Source of the DNA: Archangium sp.
GTDB taxonomy: Bacteria; Myxococcota; Myxococcia; Myxococcales; Myxococcaceae
Direction of reading: 5' to 3'
Length of the DNA: 42,804 nucleotides
Assembly: GCA_016793585.1 (NCBI GenBank)
Contig: JAEUJR010000781.1
Span: forward strand, 1 to 42,804
Part shown: positions 17,510 through 25,025 of the stretch, piece by piece
Layout of the letters: every line of letters begins with the position of its first letter
Position numbering within the stretch: position 1 is the first letter of the stretch
Notes under the pieces: generated by a model
What the model was told of the DNA's origin: nothing
The model's input: only the letters and a program-made list of their open reading frames with translations
Database searches by the model: none
Made by a program: the position numbers and the translations under genes

Positions 17510-18484
17510 CTACGCCGGGAGTGGGAGGCGCACCGAGATGGCCGTTCCCTGACTCGGCACTGATTCGATGTGGAGCTGCCCGTTCGCCGACGACGTCAGG
17601 TCTTGAACCAGAGCAAGTCCAATGCCCGACCCGCGGGGCTTGGTCGTGAAGAACAACTCGGTACATCGCCCCTTCACCTCGGGGGTCATGCCTGCACCGG
17701 TGTCTTTGATTTCCATCAAGAGTGTACCGGCTTCACGTTGAAGTTTGATGGAGATGGTGTCACCCGAGCGACAGGCGTGAATGGCGTTGGTGACCAGATT
17801 GAACACGATGGCGCGCATGGCGCTGGCGTCGAAGGGCAGCAGCGGCAGCGTCTCGATGTGGGCCGAGGTTCGAATGCCGCGGCCCTGCGCCTGCGGCACC
17901 AGCACGGCGAAGGCCTCGCGCACCGCCTGGTCGATGGCGAAGTGCCTTGTGCTGGGCAGCTCATGCTTCATGCGGCCGACGCCGTCGAGCACCAGCCCCA
18001 TGCGACGAATCTCGTTGAGCACGGCGTGCAGCTGCTCGGCGAGCTCTCCGTCAGGGTGGTCTTCGATGAGCACCTCGACGGCCGTGCGCACCGCCGCGAG
18101 CGGGTTCTTCAGCTCGTGGAGCACCGACGGCAACACGTCGCCCACCGCCGCCAGCTGCATGAGCCGGTCGCGCTCGGAGCGCAGCTTCTGGAAGCCGGTG
18201 ATGTTCTGGAAGACGACGACGAGCTCGTCGTCGAGCTCCGAGACCTGATAGCCGAACTCGAGGTCGCCCGCGGGCGTCTGCCGCCGAATCTCGTTGCGGC
18301 TCCCCGACCGGGCGGTCGACTCGAGGGCAGCCAGGGGCGCGAACACCGACTCCACTGGCCGGCCCGTCACCTCGCCCAAGACGGCTTGGGCGCGCGCATT
18401 GGACCACTGAACGACACCAGCTCGACCCACTCGAAGGCACGCTGTGGGCAAGTGGGCGAGCACTGCATCTGCTGAAGTCGACAT
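17510..18484 (-). CDS. PAS-containing sensor histidine kinase, 324 aa
   Basis: A PAS-like domain spans about 8-97 (LRVGRAGVVQWSNARAQAVL, then VVVFQNITGF). HisKA dimerisation follows with the H-box SVLHELKNPL, phospho-acceptor H123. The catalytic domain shows N-box NLVTNAIHAC, G1 DTGAGM, F-box FFTTKP and G2 GSGIGLAL. All elements needed for autophosphorylation are present. No membrane segment is seen, so it senses a cytoplasmic signal. I start at ATG 18484; the in-frame extension upstream to 18733 reads over the divergent EVE gene and does not look coding. It is the first gene of the seven-gene operon and its likely partner is the CheY-PATAN regulator four genes down. Confidence 0.92.
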   Translation of the reverse strand: MSTSADAVLAHLPTACLRVGRAGVVQWSNARAQAVLGEVTGRPVESVFAPLAALESTARSGSRNEIRRQTPAGDLEFGYQVSELDDELVVVFQNITGFQKLRSERDRLMQLAAVGDVLPSVLHELKNPLAAVRTAVEVLIEDHPDGELAEQLHAVLNEIRRMGLVLDGVGRMKHELPSTRHFAIDQAVREAFAVLVPQAQGRGIRTSAHIETLPLLPFDASAMRAIVFNLVTNAIHACRSGDTISIKLQREAGTLLMEIKDTGAGMTPEVKGRCTELFFTTKPRGSGIGLALVQDLTSSANGQLHIESVPSQGTAISVRLPLPA

Positions 18485-18616
18485 CTGGCTGCGGCCGCTC
18501 TGCAATAGCGGGGCGCGGCGGATCAGGAGCGGAGCGAGGCAGAAGCTCGCCAGCGACGCACCGGCTGCGCATGGGAGAGAAGGCCATGCACCGTTTGCAG
18601 GCTCCTGACAGGTCCT

Positions 18617-18640
18617 GACACCCGCCGATGAAAGGGTGTC
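18617..18640 (+). promoter_or_regulatory. Hairpin overlapping the EVE gene's ribosome-binding site
   Basis: GACACCC (18617-18623) pairs perfectly with GGGTGTC (18634-18640) around a 10-nt loop that ends with GATGAAA. The AAAGGG that would bind the ribosome lies at the loop/stem border, and ATG 18644 follows 4 nt after the hairpin. A direct repeat CCTGACA (18603-18609 and 18614-18620) precedes it. Either translation control or a repressor operator is possible. Confidence 0.4.
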
Positions 18641-18643
18641 GAC

Positions 18644-19102
18644 ATGACCAAAGAACAGCGACTGTGGGTTGGCGTGATTTCGCGCACGCACGTGCTTCGT
18701 GGCGTGGCGGGCGGCTTCACCCAGGTGTGTCACGGCAAACGTGCGCCGCTCGCACGAATGAAGCCGGGCGACCTCTTCTTCGTGTACTCGCCGACGACGG
18801 AGATGCGCGGTGGTGAGGTGCTGCGCGCGTTCACGGCGGTGGGCGTGATTCGCGATGATGTCGTCTTTCAGTTCGACATGGGCGGCGGCTTCGTGCCGTT
18901 TCGTCGCGCGGTGAACTGGCAGCCGAGGGTGAATGAGGTGCCGCTGAATTCGCTCCGCTCACGGCTTCAGTTCGTCAAGGACGCGGGCTGGGGGCTCAAG
19001 GCGCGTTCGGGGCACTTCGAAATCTCGCGCGCTGATGGGGCAGTGCTGCTCGACGCGATGGGAGATGGTCTCGATGGTCTTCGCGCTCACCTCGGCGTGT
19101 AA
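18644..19102 (+). CDS. EVE domain protein (UPF0310-like), 152 aa
   Basis: A PUA-like EVE domain of the UPF0310 type, which binds modified nucleobases or RNA. Typical pieces: WVGVISRTHVLRGVAGGF at the start, KRAPLARMKPGDLFFVYSP, EVLRAFTAVGVIRDD, FRRAVNWQPR and a terminal DAGWGLKARSGHFEISRAD. The length is normal for the family. EVE genes often sit near restriction or methylation genes, but none is visible here. The gene is divergent from the histidine kinase operon across about 160 bp. The start ATG 18644 follows a hairpin that overlaps the ribosome-binding site. Confidence 0.9.
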   Translation: MTKEQRLWVGVISRTHVLRGVAGGFTQVCHGKRAPLARMKPGDLFFVYSPTTEMRGGEVLRAFTAVGVIRDDVVFQFDMGGGFVPFRRAVNWQPRVNEVPLNSLRSRLQFVKDAGWGLKARSGHFEISRADGAVLLDAMGDGLDGLRAHLGV

Positions 19103-19254
19103 CTGCGGCTCGCTTGCTGGAGCCGACGGCTGGCTGGAGTCTGCTCGACGCGACGGGCGTGACCATTTCATTACGGGCTCCGCGGTGACCTGCGCGGGCG
19201 CTCGACCCGGCCGGCGCACCGGAAGCGTGGACTGCGACATTCTGCGGGCCGTGA

Positions 19255-21060
19255 TCAGCGCACGACGCGCCGCCGGGTGACGACGACGCGGCGCGTGAGC
19301 CCAGATGCCTGGCGCACCTCGACGACGACGGTGGTGTCTTCGGCGCCGCGCAGCCGCTCGACGCTGCCGCCGAAGCCGAGGCTCGACACGCTGGCGCCGT
19401 CGATGGAGACGATTCGTTCTCCTTCGGCGAGGCCGGCGAGGTCACCTCCCGCGCGGGGCACGAGCTGGTCGACGACGAGCGCGTCGCCCTCGGCTCGCAA
19501 GACCGCGCCGATGCCGACGAGCTCGAGCTGTGGCGTTCCTCCGTCGGGCACGGGCGCGAGGTCGATGACGAGGCCGGTCGCTCCTGACGACGAGACCTCG
19601 AGCGAGAGCAGGCGTGCGTCGTGCCCCTCGGCCTGGGCGAAGAGGGAGCGCCGGGCTGGCGTGAGCCCCGAGAGCGTGAAGCGGCCGTTCTCGTCGGTGC
19701 GCGCGAGGGGCAGTGCCGTGTCGTCGGCCGAGCGCTCGAGCGAGACGCGTGCGCCGCGGAGTGGCGTGCGTGAGGCGCGTGAGACGACGGAGCCCTGCAC
19801 CTGCACACCGCGACCGAGCGTGAACTCGAGCGACCGGGTCTCACCGGGCGCGAGCTCGACGACCTGTGGCGTCGACGGCGCGAGGCCCGGCGCGGCGACG
19901 ACGACCTCGAGGGTGCCGGGCGACACGGGCGCGACGTGGAACGCGCCGGCGGCGTCGACGACGTGATGCGGCTCGACCGCCCCGAGCTCGAGCGCGCCCT
20001 GCTTCGACTGCACCAACACCGAGAACATCGGCACCGGAGCGCCCTGCTCGTCGTGCACCGTGCCCTGCAGGGTCGCGTCTCGTACGAGCTTCAAGGTGAC
20101 GTCACCGCCAGCGCTGCGCACCGCCGCCGAGCCCTCGTTGCCACGTCGCGCGGCCAGCACGAACGAACCCTCCTCTGCGCCGAACGTGAACGCTCCATCG
20201 CGGGCCGTCGACACCAGACGCTCCGCTGCGCGCGTCGAGCCGAGGTCGCGCCAGATGGTGACGAGCGCCTCGACTCCCGCATCGCGCTCATCGAGCACCA
20301 CGCCACGAATGGTGGTGAAGGAGGCGCCTGCATCGACAACCAGCTTCTCGAGCCGCAACACGAGTGAGCGCGTGGCGGTGACCTTGAAGTCGACCGGCGC
20401 CCAGCGACTGGTGAAGCCCGGGTGCGACGCGGTGACGATGGCGTCTTCGGGCGCAGAGAAGCGGAACTGGCCGAGGGCGTCGGTGACGAGCGGCTTCCCC
20501 GAAGGCGCGCGCTCGGTGGCGATGACGACGTGCGCTCCGGCGATGGGCGCGTCGTCGGGGCCAACCACTTCTCCCAGGTACTCGACGCGAGGCACGAGCG
20601 AGAGGGTGAGGCTCGAGACACAGACACCGTCGACGAGGTGCAGCTCGGTGTTCGGTGTGAGGTCGAGATGGCCGTCGGCACCGATGGCAATGATTCGCGC
20701 CGTTCCTTCGGTCAGCCCGCGCAGCTCGAAGCGGCCCGACGAGTCGGTGGGTGTCTGGCGTTGCCCCGCGAACGTCTGGAGCGTGACGACGGCGTTCGCG
20801 ACGGCGAGGCCACTCCAGGCATCGACGACAGTTCCTGTCACGCATGCCTGGCCGAGCGTGGGCGTGACGACGGCCGTGGGAAACGGAGCGCCCGCCGCCG
20901 TGAAGCTCGACCGTGGAGGAACGATGGCGACGACCCCCGCATCGGGAACGCGCAGCCGCCGCAGCGCTGGCGTGGGGGTGGTCGACTCGAACAACACGAT
21001 GGCCGCCACCCCTGCCGCGACGAGGAAGACCGCGATGCCCAGCCAGCGGCGGTTCAGCAT
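19255..21060 (-). CDS. Envelope protein with carboxypeptidase-regulatory-like repeats and C-terminal PDZ, 601 aa
   Basis: An N-terminal membrane anchor or signal (about 7-25, IAVFLVAAGVAAIVLF) exports a long beta-sandwich chain. At least four carboxypeptidase-regulatory-like (CarboxypepD_reg) units are visible: ACVTGTVVDAWSGLAV...ANAV, YLGEVVGPDDAPIAGAHVV, LQGTVHDEQGAPVPMFSV and VQGSVVSRASRTPLRGARV. A PDZ-like domain ends the protein (VDQLVPRAGGDLAGLAEGER, then IVSIDGASVSS). This set is common in myxobacterial envelope proteins of unknown role; it may be periplasmic and membrane-anchored. A GAT triplet inside SSSGATGLV is not in an FMN-binding domain context. It starts 10 bp downstream of a HAD gene, so it may share a transcript. 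Confidence 0.85.
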   Translation of the reverse strand: MLNRRWLGIAVFLVAAGVAAIVLFESTTPTPALRRLRVPDAGVVAIVPPRSSFTAAGAPFPTAVVTPTLGQACVTGTVVDAWSGLAVANAVVTLQTFAGQRQTPTDSSGRFELRGLTEGTARIIAIGADGHLDLTPNTELHLVDGVCVSSLTLSLVPRVEYLGEVVGPDDAPIAGAHVVIATERAPSGKPLVTDALGQFRFSAPEDAIVTASHPGFTSRWAPVDFKVTATRSLVLRLEKLVVDAGASFTTIRGVVLDERDAGVEALVTIWRDLGSTRAAERLVSTARDGAFTFGAEEGSFVLAARRGNEGSAAVRSAGGDVTLKLVRDATLQGTVHDEQGAPVPMFSVLVQSKQGALELGAVEPHHVVDAAGAFHVAPVSPGTLEVVVAAPGLAPSTPQVVELAPGETRSLEFTLGRGVQVQGSVVSRASRTPLRGARVSLERSADDTALPLARTDENGRFTLSGLTPARRSLFAQAEGHDARLLSLEVSSSGATGLVIDLAPVPDGGTPQLELVGIGAVLRAEGDALVVDQLVPRAGGDLAGLAEGERIVSIDGASVSSLGFGGSVERLRGAEDTTVVVEVRQASGLTRRVVVTRRRVVR

Positions 21061-21070
21061 GTCGCTCAGC

Positions 21071-21955
21071 TCAGCGAGACAGCGCGTCGACGATGTCGAG
21101 CACCTGCGCGTAGTTCGACAAGCTGCGGGTCGGCGTCACCGCCTGCGCACCCTGCTCGAACACCGACGCCGCGTGCCGGCGAGTAATCGCGTTCGACGAC
21201 ACGATGTCGAGGCGCTCGCGGTACTCGGTCGGCACATAGGTTCCGTACTCGGCCCACGCGTCGTGGCAGCCGAGCTCTTTCGCGATGGCGATGTCCTTCT
21301 TCACCGAGTCGCCCACCACCAGCACTTCGTCGGGCCGCATGCCGTACGTCGACAGAATCTTCTTCAGGCCCGCCGAGTTCGGCTTCTCGTAGTCACGCGG
21401 CAGCTCGACGACGGGGCACGCCGGTTTGTACGCGCCCTTCTCCTGCTTCTGCAGAATGTCGGGAGCCACCAGCGCCGCGCCATCGGGCCCCGCGGGAAAC
21501 GTGAAGCCCGGCATCGTGTACATCGACGTCAGCAGCACGTCGAAGCCCAGCCGCTTCGCGCGCTGCTCCGCCGGGTTCTTCGGCGCGTCGGTCAACGCCA
21601 CCACGGGAATGCGGCGCTCCTTCAGCGTCGTCAGCGTCTCGGTGACGCCCTTGTACGGCCTCAGGTACTTCCGCCGCGCCTCCGAGAACGCCGCGCGCGC
21701 GGGCTCGATGACCAGCTTGTCGAAGCTGCCGAAGTCGGGAAACTCCTGGAACAGCGACGACTCCTGCAACGCGAACGGGTACTCGTTCGACTCGTACTTC
21801 GTGTACACGGCCTTGAGCGATTGCACGACGCGCAGGCGGGGCAGACTCGTCGCGCGCACCACTGCGTCGACCATCGCCTCGACGGCCGGCACGACGTAGT
21901 CGATCCACGAGTACAGCGTGTTGTCCATGTCGGTGACGACGAGTCGAATGGCCAT
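21071..21955 (-). CDS. HAD-family hydrolase, 294 aa
   Basis: A haloacid dehalogenase-type phosphohydrolase: motif I DMDNTLYSW (nucleophile D9, D11), motif II at VVALTDAPKNP, a Lys of motif III in the helix after the CAP and motif IV VLVVGDSVKKD. A sizeable helical cap lies between motifs I and II, as in subfamily I. No signal peptide, so cytoplasmic. Substrate unknown. The start ATG 21955 precedes an open region of about 70 bp up to the DUF4124 gene stop. The stop lies 10 bp before the CarboxypepD-reg/PDZ gene, suggesting co-transcription. Confidence 0.9.
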   Translation of the reverse strand: MAIRLVVTDMDNTLYSWIDYVVPAVEAMVDAVVRATSLPRLRVVQSLKAVYTKYESNEYPFALQESSLFQEFPDFGSFDKLVIEPARAAFSEARRKYLRPYKGVTETLTTLKERRIPVVALTDAPKNPAEQRAKRLGFDVLLTSMYTMPGFTFPAGPDGAALVAPDILQKQEKGAYKPACPVVELPRDYEKPNSAGLKKILSTYGMRPDEVLVVGDSVKKDIAIAKELGCHDAWAEYGTYVPTEYRERLDIVSSNAITRRHAASVFEQGAQAVTPTRSLSNYAQVLDIVDALSR

Positions 21956-22027
21956 GCACGCGCGTAAACCGCAGTCGGCGCACGATGTCGACTTCCCCAG
22001 TTCGCGCGCTGGGCGACTTCGCTTCGC

Positions 22028-22600
22028 TCACCAGCCGCGGCGCCACTCCCGCGGCACGCCCTCGAACGAGGCGCGACGGTCGAGCTGCTCGAGGTCGAAC
22101 TCGGCGTCTTTCAGCTCGACGCGCTTCTGCTCGATCTGCAGCTTGATGCGGTCGTACATGGAGTTGGGCACGCACCGCGTGGTGGTGGTGAACGGCTGCG
22201 CCGCGGTGCCGGGCGCCGGCTGCACGACGCGCTGCTGCGGCACACAGTCGACCTTGTTCGGCAGGCTCACCTCGAGCGCGCTCAACTCCTGCTTCTTCGT
22301 CGCGATGGCGCGGTTGGCCTGAATGAAGCGGTCTCGCCACTCCCGCTCGACGCTCGGGTTGGCAGGCGACGTCGGCGCGGGCGCAGGGCGCGGCGCGGCG
22401 GCGAGCTCGACCTGCTCCTCCCGCTTCGGCACGGGCGGGGCCGGCACGCCCAGGTTCTCGGCCTCGACCTTCTTCACCTTCACGCCCTTCGGCACCGCCG
22501 ACGCGTCGTTCGTGTAGTGAACGCCCTCGCCGTCCTCCCACGAGAAGACCTGGGCGAAGGCGGGAGCGCTGATCAACGCGACGAGCAGGAGGTGGCGCAT
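22028..22600 (-). CDS. DUF4124-like secreted protein with coiled coil, 190 aa
   Basis: A signal peptide (MRHLLLVALISAPAFAQ) is followed by a DUF4124-type start (VFSWEDGEGVHYTNDASAVP), a short module that occurs at the N-terminus of many proteobacterial periplasmic proteins. The middle is Pro/Ala-rich, and a helical region (RFIQANRAIATKKQELSALE, then KLQIEQKRVELKDAEFDLEQ) probably forms a coiled coil. Two Cys (DCVPQQ, TRCVPN) may pair. ATG 22600 is chosen because it opens the signal peptide; the in-frame upstream part lacks one. Divergent from a small lipoprotein gene. Confidence 0.83.
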   Translation of the reverse strand: MRHLLLVALISAPAFAQVFSWEDGEGVHYTNDASAVPKGVKVKKVEAENLGVPAPPVPKREEQVELAAAPRPAPAPTSPANPSVEREWRDRFIQANRAIATKKQELSALEVSLPNKVDCVPQQRVVQPAPGTAAQPFTTTTRCVPNSMYDRIKLQIEQKRVELKDAEFDLEQLDRRASFEGVPREWRRGW

Positions 22601-22681
22601 GGGTGGCCCCGTGACGAGAGAAACTCGACGATATTCACGGTGCACCTCGCGCAGCGCGGCTTTTCCGGGTTTGCTGACCCG
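22601..22681. promoter_or_regulatory. Divergent gap with likely promoters
   Basis: These 81 bp separate two divergent signal-peptide genes (starts 22600 minus and 22682 plus). An AT-rich patch (GACGATATTCAC, about 22628-22640) is the only feature resembling a -10 region. I see no clear -35 element or operator. Confidence 0.3.
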
Positions 22682-23281
22682 ATGCGTCGACTGTCGCTGC
22701 TCCTCTTCGCGGTTGTGAGCTGTGGTCCCACCACCATCGACGTGAAGGACCGCAAGCTGGCCACCACCACGCCAGTGGGCATCGACTCGACGAAGCTGTG
22801 CAACGGCGAACCCTTCGGCTCGGGCGTCATCGACTTCGGCAAGGACCTGAAGGAGGCGGGCATCGACCTGTCGCAGGGCTGCATTCGTTCGGGCACCTTC
22901 GAGCTGGTGGCGGAGTACGGTGACGTGTCGGCCGGCGCGGGGTGCAGCATGCCCACCGGCACCATCACCCTCAGCGGCCTCACCGTCGAAGCGACCTGCA
23001 CCGTGGGGCTCGAGAAGCAGTCGCTGCGCACCTCGTGCACGTCGAACCGGCTCGAGGTGGCCGACGGCACGCAGGTCTTCGTCGCGCTCAACGCCTGCCT
23101 CGACGAGGTGGAGCGCACGCAGGTCGAGCCCTTTCGAAAGCTCATCAACACCTGCAAGCCGACGAAGCTGCGAATCATCGCCGAGGGCAGCTGCTCGGCA
23201 GACCTCTGCTTCACGGCGAACGTGCTCTTCGGCGTGCAGACGAAGAACGTGGTCGCGCAGCTCGGCGGCAGCTGCCCCTGA
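22682..23281 (+). CDS. Small lipoprotein of unknown function, 199 aa
   Basis: A lipobox signal peptide (MRRLSLLLFAVVSCG, lipidated C14) makes this an envelope lipoprotein. The mature part has many Cys (KLCNGE, GCIRSG, GCSMPTG, EATCTVG, TSCTSN, NACLDE, NTCKPT, GSCSADLC) that probably form disulphides. The texture is beta-rich with a C-terminal helix region. I recognise no family. It ends immediately before the stop of the convergent ApbE gene (23281 against 23282). The ATG 22682 is chosen from the signal peptide rather than the longer in-frame upstream reading. Confidence 0.8.
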   Translation: MRRLSLLLFAVVSCGPTTIDVKDRKLATTTPVGIDSTKLCNGEPFGSGVIDFGKDLKEAGIDLSQGCIRSGTFELVAEYGDVSAGAGCSMPTGTITLSGLTVEATCTVGLEKQSLRTSCTSNRLEVADGTQVFVALNACLDEVERTQVEPFRKLINTCKPTKLRIIAEGSCSADLCFTANVLFGVQTKNVVAQLGGSCP

Positions 23282-24301
23282 TCAGGGCGCTCCACCATCG
23301 AAGCCGCTGAGCGGCCACACCTCGAGCTTCGTCTCGAGGCCCTTCGTCGCGTGCACGCGGCCGTCGGGCGTCACCCACACGGCGGCGGCGCCGAACGTGC
23401 GCGCGAGCGGTTGCCCCGCTTTGGGCCCCAGAATGAAGCCGGCCTTGGTGAGGAACTCGGCGTCGGTCGCGCGCGCGGCGAGCACGGTGGTGCTGACCGA
23501 CGCGCGGGCAGGCCAGCAGGTGCGCGGGTCGATGAGGTGGTGGTACCGCACGCCGTCGCGCACGAAGAAGTGCTCGTAGTCGCCGCTCGTCGAGAACGCC
23601 GCGTCGGTGAGCTCGAGACGCGCGAACGTCGACGCCTTGCCGCCGCGCGGGTCACGAATGCCGACGCGCCACGGCCGCCCCTCGAGCAACCCGCCCACGT
23701 ACAAGTCGCCGCCGGCCTGCACGAAGAAGTCCTTCAGCCCGCGCGCCCGAAACGCCGCCACCACACGGTCGACGCCCCAGCCCTTCACGACCCCGCCGAG
23801 GCCCAGCTTCGTGCCCGGCGCGAGCGTGATGAAGCAGCCACCGCCCGTGCGGGGGTTCACCGTGACGCGCCTCCACCCGACGAGAGGGCACACGGCCTTC
23901 ACCTGCGCGTCGGTCGGCACCACCCCGTTCTCAGCCGAGCCGAACCTCCACACGTCGCGCAGCGCCGCCCACGTCGGGTCGAACAGCCCGTTCGTTCGCC
24001 GCGCGCCCTCGAGCGCGAGGGAGACGACCTCACAGACCTCGGCGCTCGCCTCGACCGGCGCACCACCGTCTGCGCCGTTGATGCGGGAGAGCGCAGAGCC
24101 AGGCCGCCACTCGTTGAGCTCTGCGTCGATGTGCTCGAAGACGCCGAAGCCCTCGAGGAACGCCGCTTCACGAACACCCGCTTCGACCGAGCTCGGCAGC
24201 GCGAGGGTCACCTCGGTGTGCATGAGCGTGCGCGTGCGCCGGTCGAGGCCCCCGTCGGCTGCGCCAGCCTGCGCCAACACGACCGCCAGCAACCACGTCA
24301 C
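23282..24301 (-). CDS. apbE: ApbE-type FAD:protein FMN transferase, 339 aa
   Basis: ApbE proteins transfer FMN from FAD to Thr or Ser of exported target proteins. Visible family pieces: MHTEVTLAL at the start of the domain, SALSRIN, GVVKGWGVDRVVAAF, FFVQAGGDLYVGG, AFSTSGDYEHFF and HHLIDPRTCWPA, followed by ATDAEFLTKAGFILG. An N-terminal short hydrophobic stretch (WLLAVVLAQAGA) suggests export. Start GTG 24301 overlaps the stop of the preceding Reeler-like gene as GTGA. It is the last gene of an eight-gene redox operon starting with a TlpA lipoprotein. No evident target with an FMN-binding domain was found in the window. Confidence 0.93.
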   Translation of the reverse strand: MTWLLAVVLAQAGAADGGLDRRTRTLMHTEVTLALPSSVEAGVREAAFLEGFGVFEHIDAELNEWRPGSALSRINGADGGAPVEASAEVCEVVSLALEGARRTNGLFDPTWAALRDVWRFGSAENGVVPTDAQVKAVCPLVGWRRVTVNPRTGGGCFITLAPGTKLGLGGVVKGWGVDRVVAAFRARGLKDFFVQAGGDLYVGGLLEGRPWRVGIRDPRGGKASTFARLELTDAAFSTSGDYEHFFVRDGVRYHHLIDPRTCWPARASVSTTVLAARATDAEFLTKAGFILGPKAGQPLARTFGAAAVWVTPDGRVHATKGLETKLEVWPLSGFDGGAP

Positions 24302-25017
24302 GGGGCGAGCACGACCTTCCCCATCACCACGTCATCATCGGGGCCGCCATCTCGGCCGCGCGTGCGGTCGTTTCCATTTCCATCGACGGCGCCGAGGAAC
24401 ATCGTCACCACGCCGGCATCAGCCGGTGACCGCCAGGTGAACGACCAACCGCTCAGGCCTGTCGCCGGAAACCGGCTGAAGATGAGGTCGCAACTCCTGT
24501 ACATGTAGGTCGACCCTGTCGTCGGTCCAGGCACGGGCCGCGCGGTGGGGCAGTTCGAGGTGGTGATGTTGGTGTCGGTGGTGAGCGTGCCCACGCGATT
24601 GCCGCTGGCGTCTTCGAACACCGCCGCGAAGTTGTTGTCCCTCGGGCCACCATCGGGCCAGGTGAACTGCTCGTTCAGGAGCGTGACGTTCACCGTGTAG
24701 GTGGTGGCCGGGGCATAGCGGCCGGCCTGCTGCGTGAAGCCATCGACGCTGCCAGTCCACGCGGGCGCGCCGGTGAGCGCGGGGTTGAAGGTCACCAACA
24801 CCTTGAGCGGGTTGCCCGGGTTCGTGGCCTTCGGCGTGTGGCAGTGGGCGCACTGCACGCCGCCCTCCGACTGGCCGCCCGTGCCGAAGAGGCCCCCGCC
24901 TCCGGGTTTCCCAGCGACGGTGGGGGCAGCGACGTCATGCCAGGCGTACTCGTGATTCCACGCGAGCGCGGTGGTGGCGGCGACGACTGCACAGAAGATG
25001 GGGAGTCGGGGAGTCAT
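24298..25017 (-). CDS. Secreted protein with one CXXCH motif and Reeler-like domain, 239 aa
   Basis: A signal peptide (MTPRLPIFCAVVAATTALAW) leads to a Gly-rich stretch and one heme-c-type motif, CAHCH (C56, C59, H60). A beta-rich domain follows (LKVLVTFNPALTGAPAWTG, YTVNVTLLNEQF, GWSFTWRSPADAGVVTMFLG, AVDGNGNDRT), resembling Reeler/choice-of-anchor type domains. The same layout is present as the first part of the fusion gene upstream in the operon, so the two are paralogues. Likely an outer-envelope c-type cytochrome, monohaem if the motif is used. It overlaps the ApbE start by 4 bp. ATG 25017 is chosen from the signal peptide. Confidence 0.83.
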   Translation of the reverse strand: MTPRLPIFCAVVAATTALAWNHEYAWHDVAAPTVAGKPGGGGLFGTGGQSEGGVQCAHCHTPKATNPGNPLKVLVTFNPALTGAPAWTGSVDGFTQQAGRYAPATTYTVNVTLLNEQFTWPDGGPRDNNFAAVFEDASGNRVGTLTTDTNITTSNCPTARPVPGPTTGSTYMYRSCDLIFSRFPATGLSGWSFTWRSPADAGVVTMFLGAVDGNGNDRTRGRDGGPDDDVVMGKVVLAP

Positions 25018-25025
25018 GAGCGCTC

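Noticed and set aside
17570..18475. A 301-codon plus-strand frame opposite the histidine kinase
   Set aside because: It is antisense to a gene with all kinase motifs and gives Arg/His/Glu/Leu-rich sequence typical of complementary-frame artefacts.
18485..18733. N-terminal extension of the histidine kinase
   Set aside because: It would overlap the start of the EVE gene and reads as non-coding; ATG 18484 directly precedes the PAS domain.
19255..21060. SGATG in the CarboxypepD-reg/PDZ protein as an ApbE flavinylation site
   Set aside because: It lies in a beta-sandwich linker, not in an FMN-binding domain, and lacks the upstream Asp and following Thr pattern.
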